Source: an uncultured Prevotellaceae bacterium (lineage in GTDB: Bacteria > Bacteroidota > Bacteroidia > Bacteroidales > Bacteroidaceae). Taken from it: a stretch of 64,000 nt of DNA. Below, piece after piece: positions 46,662 through 54,853 of the stretch (position 1 is its first letter; each line of letters opens with the position of its first letter). Location of the stretch: contig CACYNE010000006.1 of assembly GCA_902775605.1 (NCBI GenBank), positions 1 to 64,000 of the forward strand. The letters run 5' to 3'. Made by a program: the position numbers and the translations under genes. Under the pieces are notes generated by a model that saw only the letters and a list, made by a program, of their open reading frames with translations, was not told the DNA's origin and did not search any database.

Positions 46662-49600
46662 TTAGTTACGAATCTTCTGAATCAGAGTAGTACCGTTGCT
46701 CAAGGTCACCTTCTGAATCATGATGCCCTTATGAGCGCTGGTAGCCTTGCGGCCATCGAGTGTGAAGAACTCAACCTTAACGGCCTTGCCCTCAACAGTC
46801 TCAATAGCGGTGAGGTCTGGGCTAACAGTCTGTGAGCTGTTCTTACCGAGGTAGAAGAGCTTGAAGTCGTCACAAACAACCCAGCTATTACCCTTCTCCT
46901 GAGCCTTCTTGATACCGATGGTCAGCTTCTCGTCAGCACCAACCTTCACAATAGCCTTGTTGGTATATGTGCCAGGATACCAATCAATGAGACCCTTACC
47001 GCTTACAAGTGAACCAGGAACATAGAAAGTAGTTTCACCAACAGTGAATGTAGCCTCACCATCATAGCCTGTTGCCTCCTGCATAGCATCACCAGCAGTC
47101 ATCATGTTTTTGATAGGAGCGGTGTAAACAGTGCTGTCACCGTCAACGGCATAGAGCAGAGCCATTGAAGAGGTAGGATCAGCAACCCAACCCTCATAGT
47201 TCTCTTCGTTACCACCGTTGCGAACCCATGCGTCAACAGTCAGTTCATAAGTACCCTCGGGCAGACCCTTGATAGTCTGACTCATGTCGAATGCAATCTG
47301 CCAGAACTCCATAGCACCAGCAGCCTTCTGAGTATCGTCGTTACCCAGGTTACCAGGATTGTTCCAACCAGTAGATGAGCTGTTCTCGTCAGCATCAACG
47401 AAGCTTGCAGACTTAATAGCTGCAGTTACCTCAATAGGATTGTTATCAGATGCATTAGGCCAATCGTTAGGCAGAGCCAGCTTGGTGTAGAGTACATCGA
47501 TTGTCTCAAGGAGTTCCTTAGCCTCAGCATCAGTCAGGGTGTGGTTCTCAACACCATTGTTGATAGTAGAGATCAGATTATTAGCTTTATCGATAGCATC
47601 ATCGTTCACAGCATCAGCGAGTGCCTCCTGGAGAGACTCAGTAGCCTTCACGAGGTTGTCGAACAAAGAAACAGACTCGATGATAGCAGCGTTCAAGTCG
47701 AACAAATCATTCAGAGCAGTAAACATGGCAGCACCATCGTTAGAATCAATAGCAGCCTGAGCCTGAGCCATTACTGCAGAAGCCTTCTCAAATACATCCT
47801 TACCCATGGGCTTGGTCAAATCGATATTAGCCATAGCCTTCTGGAGCTCGGGCTTCAAGATGTCAGGATTATCGGGAGTGTGGTAAATCAGCTTAAAGCT
47901 ATCCCAGATACACCACCAATCCTGGTTACCAATCATCTTCACACCAATACGGAAGGTATCACCCTGCTTTGCAATCAGACCGTAAGCAGTGGTCTTGTAC
48001 ATGCCCCATGCGAAGCACTGAGCAGCGCCACCCATTGAGTTAGGATAGAGGTTACCATTAACATCCTCAGTTGTCCAGCCCTCCACAGTGGTGAACTCAT
48101 GACCCTCATCAGCGGGGCACTCAGAGTAAACGCTTGGGAACTGACTCATTGCATTGTTCATATAGAGATATACGGGAGAGGTGTAAGGAGCAACCAGGTC
48201 GTCACCCTTAGTATAACCACCTACCTCACAACGTACATAACCCTGTACCTGCAGCTCATAGATACCTACTTGCAGATCCTTAACTTCCTGCCATACATCC
48301 CAGTTGTAACGGTGCCAAGCCTCGAAGCAATAGTTCATCTCACCCAGAGCGCTCTCCATCAGGTCCTTGTTAGCCTGTCCGAGAGGACCACGGGTGATGT
48401 TACTACCAGTACCGGCGTCGATAGTCCAGCCTTCAGCAGCACCAGAGTTGATATCCTTATCCTCATCAAATCCAGGATTCTTGATGAACTTGGTCATGTC
48501 CTTACCCTCATAGACTTCCTTCTTAGAGTTTTCAATCATGGTATTCATCCAATTGTTCATCTTAGCAATCTCAGCCTCGAGCTCTTCATTGGTCAGCTCA
48601 ACAGCCTCCAAGATATCCTCAACATCAAAGTCAAGATAGTCACCGAGATCTTCAGTCTCCTGCATGCCCTTATACTCATCGTCGATAACCATGTTGCGGG
48701 CTGTTTCGATAGTCTTCTGGTATTCCTTCCAAAGCTCAATGTTCTTATCCAGATTAGCCTTAGCGGTGCTAATACCACCCAGAACAGCGTTCACCTCGTC
48801 CATGGTAGTAGCGGTGTGCTCGCCAGAGTAAGCCTCCTGGTAAGCGGTCAGATAAGCAGCGGTGTAGAGAGTACCATCGGGGATCACATACTCGCTGAAG
48901 TTCTTCAGAGCCTCATTCAGGTAGTTCTGACAAGCGTCAGCACCATTACCATAATAAGTCAGAGTGAAGGTATCGAATACACTCCAGTTATCAGCATCAC
49001 CCAGCAAAGCAGGATTCTTCACACCAATGCGAACACCACCTTCATTAATAAAGAAGTACAGCTTGGTGTCATACATACCAGCCTCTGCATAGAGACGGAA
49101 GCATGAAGGATCGTTAGGAATATAATAGGTAATACCAGATTCCTCGTCGGTATAGCTCTGCTCACCAGCGCCAACACCCCAAGGAGTATCACCAGCCATA
49201 GAAGTAGTATTCAGAGGACCGTAAGCATAGTTAAAGGGCACCTGAGTCTCCAGGTCACCAACCTTTGCATACAGCTTAGAAGCAGGACCGACGTTGTTCT
49301 GCATGTCGTTCCAAGAACCACGCCACATGGTCTTTGCACCCAGTGCATAGATACCTGCAGGCAGCTCAGCGATATCCTGATAGGTATCGAATGTAGCATT
49401 CCACTTCTCTGCCACGTTAGCAGGACCGTGAGAACCACTACCAGTCATGTTAGGAGCATCACCACTCCAGCCAGCGTAAGAAGCATTGTCGAAGTTCGGA
49501 TTTGCAATCTTGCTGGTCATATCAACGGGCTTATCCCAAGTTGCGTGAGTCTTACCCCACTCAGCGAGAGCAGCACCCAGATCAGCAATAGCCTGCTCAA

Positions 49601-50519
49601 CCTGTGCCTTGGTAGCAGCAAGGTTAGTCAGCACTTCACGATAAGCAGCTGTCTCTGTGAAGCCCTGAGCCTCAGCATCCTCAATAGCAGCCTTCAGCTT
49701 GGTCTTTACCTCTGTGAGTTCCTTCAGTGCAGTAGTAGCAGCATCCATGTCAGCAGCAGCACTTGCAGGATTGTTGTAAAGAGCAACAGCAGCAGCTACG
49801 TCAACATAAACGGGCTCTGCAGCCTCGATAGCAGCCTTCAGAGCAAGAGCTGAGAAGTATGCAGCAACACCATTCTCATAAGCCTGGAAAGCTTCAGACT
49901 CAGCAAATGCCTCATAAGAATCTACCGTCACAGCCTTCCAATCGATGCTACCACCGGCTGCAGCTGCAGCTTCAGGAGTCAGCATACGCAGAACACTACT
50001 GTTCTTAGCACCATCAAAAGCACCAGTAAAGCCAATGTAAGTACCCTCGTATTCAGGTTTGTCAGCAATCAGGGCAACGTTCTGGAAGCGAACATATTCG
50101 CCAACAACCTCGAATGTCCAAGAATAGTTGCCCTGTGAAGCATGGTCCACCCATGTAGAGCCACCATCATCGGTAAACAAGTTGTGTTCACCCGTTACGT
50201 CAGTACGGTCGGGATTGTTCACATAGTTCCACAACTCATAAGACCCCTCAGGAGCATCACCCTCGGAAGAGTATATCAACCAGAAGGGATAACCAAAAGT
50301 TCTCAAACTAGCCTGGGTGTTCCATGAGTTACCACTCGAGAAGAACATCTTACCTGCGGGGTTGTAGAGATAGTAGTTTGTTCCGTCATCCGTAAACGTC
50401 GTGAACTCCAATCCCTGCGGCTCCGGCATGGTCCAAGAGCCAGTCAAATCTGCAGCATTCGTGGTTCCGGTTACCCCTAACCAGAGTCCTGCCAAAACTA
50501 GTAGTCTTGAAATTTTCAT
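46662..50519 (-). CDS. Large secreted modular protein with three similar beta modules
   Basis: The 1285-residue protein has a signal peptide (1-22) and a distinct N-terminal beta domain (about 23-180). Three related modules follow at about 335-523, 675-880 and 1030-1225, separated by Ala/Glu-rich helical spacers. Each module starts with an IxNPxF-type strand and a Gly-Trp, has an LPxGxYxL-type strand (AELPAGIYAL, DLQVGIYEL, GLPEGTYEL), and ends FDTFTLTYYG, WDSFKLIYH or CDDFKLFYL. This fits galactose-binding-like carbohydrate modules. The C-terminus (FFTLDGRKATSAHKGIMIQ) resembles a type IX sorting tail. No catalytic domain was recognised. It is likely a surface glycan-binding or adhesive protein, upstream of the SusC/D operon. 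Confidence 0.75.
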   Translation of the reverse strand: MKISRLLVLAGLWLGVTGTTNAADLTGSWTMPEPQGLEFTTFTDDGTNYYLYNPAGKMFFSSGNSWNTQASLRTFGYPFWLIYSSEGDAPEGSYELWNYVNNPDRTDVTGEHNLFTDDGGSTWVDHASQGNYSWTFEVVGEYVRFQNVALIADKPEYEGTYIGFTGAFDGAKNSSVLRMLTPEAAAAAGGSIDWKAVTVDSYEAFAESEAFQAYENGVAAYFSALALKAAIEAAEPVYVDVAAAVALYNNPASAAADMDAATTALKELTEVKTKLKAAIEDAEAQGFTETAAYREVLTNLAATKAQVEQAIADLGAALAEWGKTHATWDKPVDMTSKIANPNFDNASYAGWSGDAPNMTGSGSHGPANVAEKWNATFDTYQDIAELPAGIYALGAKTMWRGSWNDMQNNVGPASKLYAKVGDLETQVPFNYAYGPLNTTSMAGDTPWGVGAGEQSYTDEESGITYYIPNDPSCFRLYAEAGMYDTKLYFFINEGGVRIGVKNPALLGDADNWSVFDTFTLTYYGNGADACQNYLNEALKNFSEYVIPDGTLYTAAYLTAYQEAYSGEHTATTMDEVNAVLGGISTAKANLDKNIELWKEYQKTIETARNMVIDDEYKGMQETEDLGDYLDFDVEDILEAVELTNEELEAEIAKMNNWMNTMIENSKKEVYEGKDMTKFIKNPGFDEDKDINSGAAEGWTIDAGTGSNITRGPLGQANKDLMESALGEMNYCFEAWHRYNWDVWQEVKDLQVGIYELQVQGYVRCEVGGYTKGDDLVAPYTSPVYLYMNNAMSQFPSVYSECPADEGHEFTTVEGWTTEDVNGNLYPNSMGGAAQCFAWGMYKTTAYGLIAKQGDTFRIGVKMIGNQDWWCIWDSFKLIYHTPDNPDILKPELQKAMANIDLTKPMGKDVFEKASAVMAQAQAAIDSNDGAAMFTALNDLFDLNAAIIESVSLFDNLVKATESLQEALADAVNDDAIDKANNLISTINNGVENHTLTDAEAKELLETIDVLYTKLALPNDWPNASDNNPIEVTAAIKSASFVDADENSSSTGWNNPGNLGNDDTQKAAGAMEFWQIAFDMSQTIKGLPEGTYELTVDAWVRNGGNEENYEGWVADPTSSMALLYAVDGDSTVYTAPIKNMMTAGDAMQEATGYDGEATFTVGETTFYVPGSLVSGKGLIDWYPGTYTNKAIVKVGADEKLTIGIKKAQEKGNSWVVCDDFKLFYLGKNSSQTVSPDLTAIETVEGKAVKVEFFTLDGRKATSAHKGIMIQKVTLSNGTTLIQKIRN

Positions 50520-50621
50520 AAGCCTTAATTAGTAAGTTAGTAAATAAAAAGTTAATTAAAAGAGTTTAAATTTCACATCATTGTTATTGGCGAAAAGACC
50601 CATGATGGGCCAATTCGGGTG

Positions 50622-50629
50622 CAAATATA
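50622..50629 (-). promoter_or_regulatory. -7 box for the large modular protein
   Basis: TATATTTG, followed by C, on the minus strand, with TTTG at 50653-50656 as a possible -33 element. The leader before the ATG at 50519 is about 95 bases. Confidence 0.65.
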
Positions 50630-50717
50630 CGCAAATTTTTAATAACTCGTATCAAAAATTGCAGTTTTTTTTGATTTTAACTAAAAAATTTGGTGTTCAT
50701 GCAACACCCGGCAAAAG

Positions 50718-50753
50718 AAAAGCCCCGCAAACCTTTGCAGTTGCGAGGCTTTT
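50718..50753 (-). terminator. Terminator after pnp
   Basis: A 13-bp stem with one mismatch (AAAAGCCTCGCAA / TTGCGGGGCTTTT on the minus strand) and a T-rich 3' end. Confidence 0.85.
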
Positions 50754-50779
50754 TATAAAATAAAAAGTGTTGAATTTTC

Positions 50780-53161
50780 TTAGAAATCCATGTGATCCAA
50801 AGCATCACTGAAATCCTTTGGCTCCTTGTTCTCAGCGGGGTCGCGATATGCCTCACCATCCTGCTGCTCAGGACGGGGACGACGCTCGCCACGCTCGGGA
50901 CGAGGACGACGCTCGCCGCGATCACGACGCTCACCTCTCTCACCACGGTCACGACGCTCGCCACGCTCGGGACGCTCACGGCGCTCACCACGGGCAGGAC
51001 GCTCTACGTAGTCGGCGGGCTTCTCAATCAGCACGCGATGGCTGAGCTTATACTTGCCAGTCTTGGGATCAATCTCCAGAAGCTTCACCTGAATATGGTC
51101 ACCTTCCTTGATACCAGCCTCCTCAACGGTCTCGAGGCGCTTCCAGTCAATCTCAGAGATGTGGAGCAGACCGTCCTTGCCAGGCATAATCTCTACAAAG
51201 CAACCATAAGGCATGATGCTGCGAACAACACCATCATACACTTCACCCACCTCGGGGATAGCCACGATGGCACGAATCTTTGCAAGAGCAGCGTCGATGC
51301 TGGCCTTATCGGGAGCACTTACCTGCACCTTACCTACGCCGTCAACCTCATCAATGGTGATGGTGGTGTTGGTATCCTCCTGCATCTGCTGGATAATCTT
51401 ACCACCAGGGCCAATGACAGCACCGATGAACTCCTTAGGAATCTCGATCTGAACGATGCGGGGAACCTGAGGCTTGAACTCGGCACGAGGCTCAGCGATG
51501 GTATCGGTGAGACAGTTCAGGATATGCTCACGGCCGGCCTTAGCCTGCATCAGAGCCTTCTCCAGGATATCGAACGACAGACCGTCGCACTTGATATCCA
51601 TCTGGGTAGCGGTCAGGCCATCCTTAGTACCAGTGGTCTTGAAGTCCATATCTCCCAGGTGGTCCTCATCACCGAGGATATCGCTCAACACAGCATACTT
51701 GTCCTCTCCGGGGTTCTTGATCAGACCCATGGCAATACCAGAAACAGGCTTCTTCATGGGCACACCAGCGTCCATCAGGGCAAGGGTACCGGCACACACA
51801 GTGGCCATTGATGAAGAACCGTTTGACTCGAGGATCTGTGACACCAGACGAACGGTGTAAGGGAAGTCCTCGGGAATCTGACCCTTCAGGCCGCGCCATG
51901 CCAGATGACCGTGACCAATCTCACGACGGCCTACGCCGCGCTGAGCCTTAGCCTCACCAGTACAGAATGGGGGGAAGTTATAGTGAAGGAGGAAGCGCAT
52001 GTAACTCTTATCGAGCACATCGTCCACCATCTTCTCGTCCAACTTGGTACCAAGGGTACATGTTGACAAGCTCTGTGTCTCACCACGAGTGAAGATAGCA
52101 CTTCCGTGAGGCATGGGCAGGGAAGACACCTCGCACCAGATAGGACGGATCTCGTCGGTCTTACGACCATCGAGACGGATACCCTCGTCGAGGATGCAAC
52201 GACGCATGGCATCGCGCTCCACGTCGTGGTAATAGCGGTCCATCATAGCGCTATACTCGTCGTCGCTGATCTCACCCTTGGCATCGTCGGCCAACTCAGC
52301 GCGCTCTGCGAAGAACTTCTCCTTGAAGTCCTCGAGGATCTTCTCGAAGGCCTCAGCACGGGCGTGCTTCTCAAGAGCCTGCTTGGTCACGTCGTATGCG
52401 GGCTGATACAACTCTTTATTCATGCGTGCGCGCAAGTCCTCATCGTTGATCTCGTGGTCATACTCACGCTTCACATCCTTGCCGAGCTCCTTGCTCAACT
52501 CCTTCTGCAGTTCGCACATAGGCTTGATAGCCTCCATGGCAGCCTTCAGGGCACCGAGCAGATCCTGCTCAGAAACCTCGTTCATCTCACCTTCCACCAT
52601 CATGATGTTCTCGGCAGAGGCACCAACCATGATATCCATGTCGGCCTGCTTCATCTGCTCGAAGGTAGGATCAATAACATACTCACCATTGATGCGAGCC
52701 ACGCGCACCTCACTGATGGGGCACTCGAAGGGAATATCCGAGCAGGCCAGGGCAGCCGAAGCGGCAAAGCCGGCCAGAGCATCGGGCTGATCAACGCCAT
52801 CTGCTGAGAGCAGCATCACGTTGACGAAAACTTCTGCGTGATAATTGCTGGGGAACAACGGACGGAGCACACGGTCCACCAGACGACTAGTCAGGATTTC
52901 ATTGTCAGAGGCTTTGCCTTCGCGCTTTGTAAAACCGCCAGGGAAGCGGCCGGCAGCACTGTACTGCTCACGATAATCTACCTGCAAAGGCATGAAATCT
53001 GTTCCGGGAACTGCATCTTTTGCGGCACAAACGGTGGCCAGGAGTACGGTGTTGTTCATCTTCAACATGACAGCACCATCGGTCTGTTTTGCCACTTTCC
53101 CGGTTTCAATGGTGATGGTTCTGCCATCAGCCAATTGAAGGGTTTTTGTAATTACGTTCAT
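50780..53161 (-). CDS. pnp: Polynucleotide phosphorylase
   Basis: The 793-residue protein has two RNase PH-like domains, a KH domain ([18 protein letters not shown], about residues 555-572) and an S1 domain ([21 protein letters not shown]). A C-terminal tail of about 75 residues is made of RGERR-type repeats. It degrades RNA 3' to 5' with phosphate. The Arg/Gly/Glu tail is longer and more repetitive than in enterobacterial PNPase and may bind RNA or protein partners. It has its own promoter and terminator. Confidence 0.97.
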   Translation of the reverse strand: MNVITKTLQLADGRTITIETGKVAKQTDGAVMLKMNNTVLLATVCAAKDAVPGTDFMPLQVDYREQYSAAGRFPGGFTKREGKASDNEILTSRLVDRVLRPLFPSNYHAEVFVNVMLLSADGVDQPDALAGFAASAALACSDIPFECPISEVRVARINGEYVIDPTFEQMKQADMDIMVGASAENIMMVEGEMNEVSEQDLLGALKAAMEAIKPMCELQKELSKELGKDVKREYDHEINDEDLRARMNKELYQPAYDVTKQALEKHARAEAFEKILEDFKEKFFAERAELADDAKGEISDDEYSAMMDRYYHDVERDAMRRCILDEGIRLDGRKTDEIRPIWCEVSSLPMPHGSAIFTRGETQSLSTCTLGTKLDEKMVDDVLDKSYMRFLLHYNFPPFCTGEAKAQRGVGRREIGHGHLAWRGLKGQIPEDFPYTVRLVSQILESNGSSSMATVCAGTLALMDAGVPMKKPVSGIAMGLIKNPGEDKYAVLSDILGDEDHLGDMDFKTTGTKDGLTATQMDIKCDGLSFDILEKALMQAKAGREHILNCLTDTIAEPRAEFKPQVPRIVQIEIPKEFIGAVIGPGGKIIQQMQEDTNTTITIDEVDGVGKVQVSAPDKASIDAALAKIRAIVAIPEVGEVYDGVVRSIMPYGCFVEIMPGKDGLLHISEIDWKRLETVEEAGIKEGDHIQVKLLEIDPKTGKYKLSHRVLIEKPADYVERPARGERRERPERGERRDRGERGERRDRGERRPRPERGERRPRPEQQDGEAYRDPAENKEPKDFSDALDHMDF

Positions 53162-53195
53162 CTTGTTTTAAACATCTAAAAAAAATAAAATCGTG

Positions 53196-53203
53196 CAAAA
53201 GTA
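53196..53203 (-). promoter_or_regulatory. -7 box for pnp
   Basis: TACTTTTG, followed by C, on the minus strand, 35 bases before the ATG. Confidence 0.65.
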
Positions 53204-53277
53204 AGCATTTTAAAGCGAAAACAAATAAAAAAGGTGAATATTTTACTATTTTTTATGAATTATTCATCCGTAATTCG

Positions 53278-53285
53278 TAACTTTG
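53278..53285 (+). promoter_or_regulatory. -7 box for the TlpA-like operon
   Basis: TAACTTTG, followed by CA, with the ATG at 53307 about 22 bases downstream. Confidence 0.7.
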
Positions 53286-53306
53286 CATGCAATATTTGAG
53301 ACAACA

Positions 53307-54470
53307 ATGAAAAAGATATTTGTTTTAGCCATCGCTGCACTCATCTTTGCTGCCTGCGGCGAAAAGAAACCCACATTTACAGTCAAGGGCACCGTAGAAG
53401 GTGCTCAGGACTCCGTGCTCTACCTCTACAACAACTCCCTGAGCGGTGCCGTCAAGCTCGACTCCGTGAAGCTGGGCAAGGACGGTGCTTTCTGCTTTGA
53501 GAGCGAGGCACCCGCAGCACCCGACCTCTATTGCCTGAACATCGACAATCAGATTATCTATATCGGCATCGACTCTACCGAGACCGTCACCATCAACGCG
53601 CACTACCCCAACATGAGTCAGCGTTATGAGGTGGAAGGTTCGGAGAACTGTCAGAAGATCAAGGAACTCGCCATCAAGCAGCAACAGCTGCACCAACAGG
53701 CCATGGCCCTGGAGCGCAACCTCGACCTGAGCCGTCAACAGATTGCCGACTCCATCCAGACTTTGGTCAAGGCTTATAAATATGATGCGGTGATGAACTA
53801 CATCTATCCCGACCCCAAGACCATCTATGCCTACTTCGCCCTGTTCCAGACCTTGGGCCAGTGGAACCTGTTTGACCGACAGGTGGCCGAGGACGTGCCC
53901 ATCTTCGCGGCCGTCGCCACCAGCTGGGACACATTCTATCCCGAGTCTGACCGTGCCAAGCACCTGCATAACATGGCCCTCAAGGGCATGAACGACAACC
54001 GTCAGGCCATGGCCCGCGAGATAATGGCTGCCGAGACAGCCGAGAAGGTGGTGACCACCGGCGTGCTCGACCTGGAGCTGCCCGATGCCACTGGCCGCAA
54101 CCGCACCCTCACCGAACTCAACGGCAAGGTGGTGTTGCTCGACTTCCACCTCTTCAGCATGAAGGAGTCGGCAGCACGCATCCTCAGTCTGCGTGACCTC
54201 TATAACAAATACCATGCTCAGGGCTTGGAGATCTATCAGGTGGGACTGGATGAAAACGAGCATTTCTGGAAACAGCAGACCGACCGCCTGCCTTGGATAT
54301 GCGTCTATGACCCCACCGGCCTGTCGGCTCAGCGCTACAACGTGCAGGGCCTGCCCGAGTTCTTCCTCATCGACCGCAGCAACACCCTCTACAAGCGCTC
54401 ATCACAGATGAAAGATGTAGAGGCCGAGATCCGCACACTTCTGGCAAACCCTACTGTCTCAGCCAAGTAA
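53307..54470 (+). CDS. DUF4369/TlpA-like lipoprotein lacking the CxxC site
   Basis: The 387-residue lipoprotein (lipobox FAACG) has an N-terminal DUF4369-type beta domain (FTVKGTVEGAQDSVLYLYNN) and a helical middle. A C-terminal thioredoxin-like domain runs from about residue 255 (LELPDATGRNRTLTELNGKV). Where TlpA proteins have a WCxxC motif, this one reads DFHLFSMKESAAR with no cysteine, so it cannot be a normal thiol oxidoreductase. The fold may be kept for binding. ATG 53307 is chosen over the start at 53283, which overlaps the -7 box. It is the first gene of a run reaching the Nudix gene. Confidence 0.85.
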   Translation: MKKIFVLAIAALIFAACGEKKPTFTVKGTVEGAQDSVLYLYNNSLSGAVKLDSVKLGKDGAFCFESEAPAAPDLYCLNIDNQIIYIGIDSTETVTINAHYPNMSQRYEVEGSENCQKIKELAIKQQQLHQQAMALERNLDLSRQQIADSIQTLVKAYKYDAVMNYIYPDPKTIYAYFALFQTLGQWNLFDRQVAEDVPIFAAVATSWDTFYPESDRAKHLHNMALKGMNDNRQAMAREIMAAETAEKVVTTGVLDLELPDATGRNRTLTELNGKVVLLDFHLFSMKESAARILSLRDLYNKYHAQGLEIYQVGLDENEHFWKQQTDRLPWICVYDPTGLSAQRYNVQGLPEFFLIDRSNTLYKRSSQMKDVEAEIRTLLANPTVSAK

Positions 54471-54538
54471 ACGACTCACTTTACTGGCTGAACGACTGGA
54501 AACTACCATACCCCGTCTATCGCTTCTGTACGGGCGAC

Positions 54539-54853
54539 GTGGATGGCGACGGCTCAGAGGACGCATTGGTCGGCGTCATCAAAAATACGCGATTCCATCG
54601 AGAGATAGGGCGTCGTATCTTTATCTTCAAGCAGATAGACGGAAAGGTGCGTCCACTATGGCTGGGCTCGCACTTAGGCGCCACCCTGGTGGACTTCCGT
54701 TTCGTGAACGGACGCATCAGAGCCCTGCAGACCGACAACCACGACCACTACTCCGTGGCCGATTACCAATGGAAGGACTTTGGTCCCATTTTCATCGATT
54801 TCATCGTAGAAAATACCAATAAAGAAAACGCCATAAAACAGTTTAATCTATGA
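54539..54853 (+). CDS. Small protein with calcium-loop motif; start unclear
   Basis: From the GTG at 54539 the frame encodes 104 residues beginning in the middle of a DVDGDG calcium-binding-type loop. The same frame is open upstream and reads plausible protein (NDSLYWLNDWKLPYPVYRF) back to about 54467, where the TlpA-like gene stops. It has no ATG, GTG or TTG there. The gene is thus either 5'-truncated or reached by a -1 shift from the upstream gene. It ends in ATGA overlapping the DUF3160 start. I believe similar proteins exist in other Bacteroidales but cannot name a family with certainty. Confidence 0.55.
   Translation: MDGDGSEDALVGVIKNTRFHREIGRRIFIFKQIDGKVRPLWLGSHLGATLVDFRFVNGRIRALQTDNHDHYSVADYQWKDFGPIFIDFIVENTNKENAIKQFNL

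Noticed and set aside
48099-49106. Plus-strand ORF of 335 codons inside the large modular protein gene
   Set aside because: Shadow of the repetitive minus-strand gene; no start context or recognisable domain.
53325-54263. Minus-strand ORF of 312 codons opposite the TlpA-like gene
   Set aside because: The sense gene has a promoter, a lipobox and a recognisable fold; the antisense frame is rich in Val/Leu/Gly from complementing codon bias.
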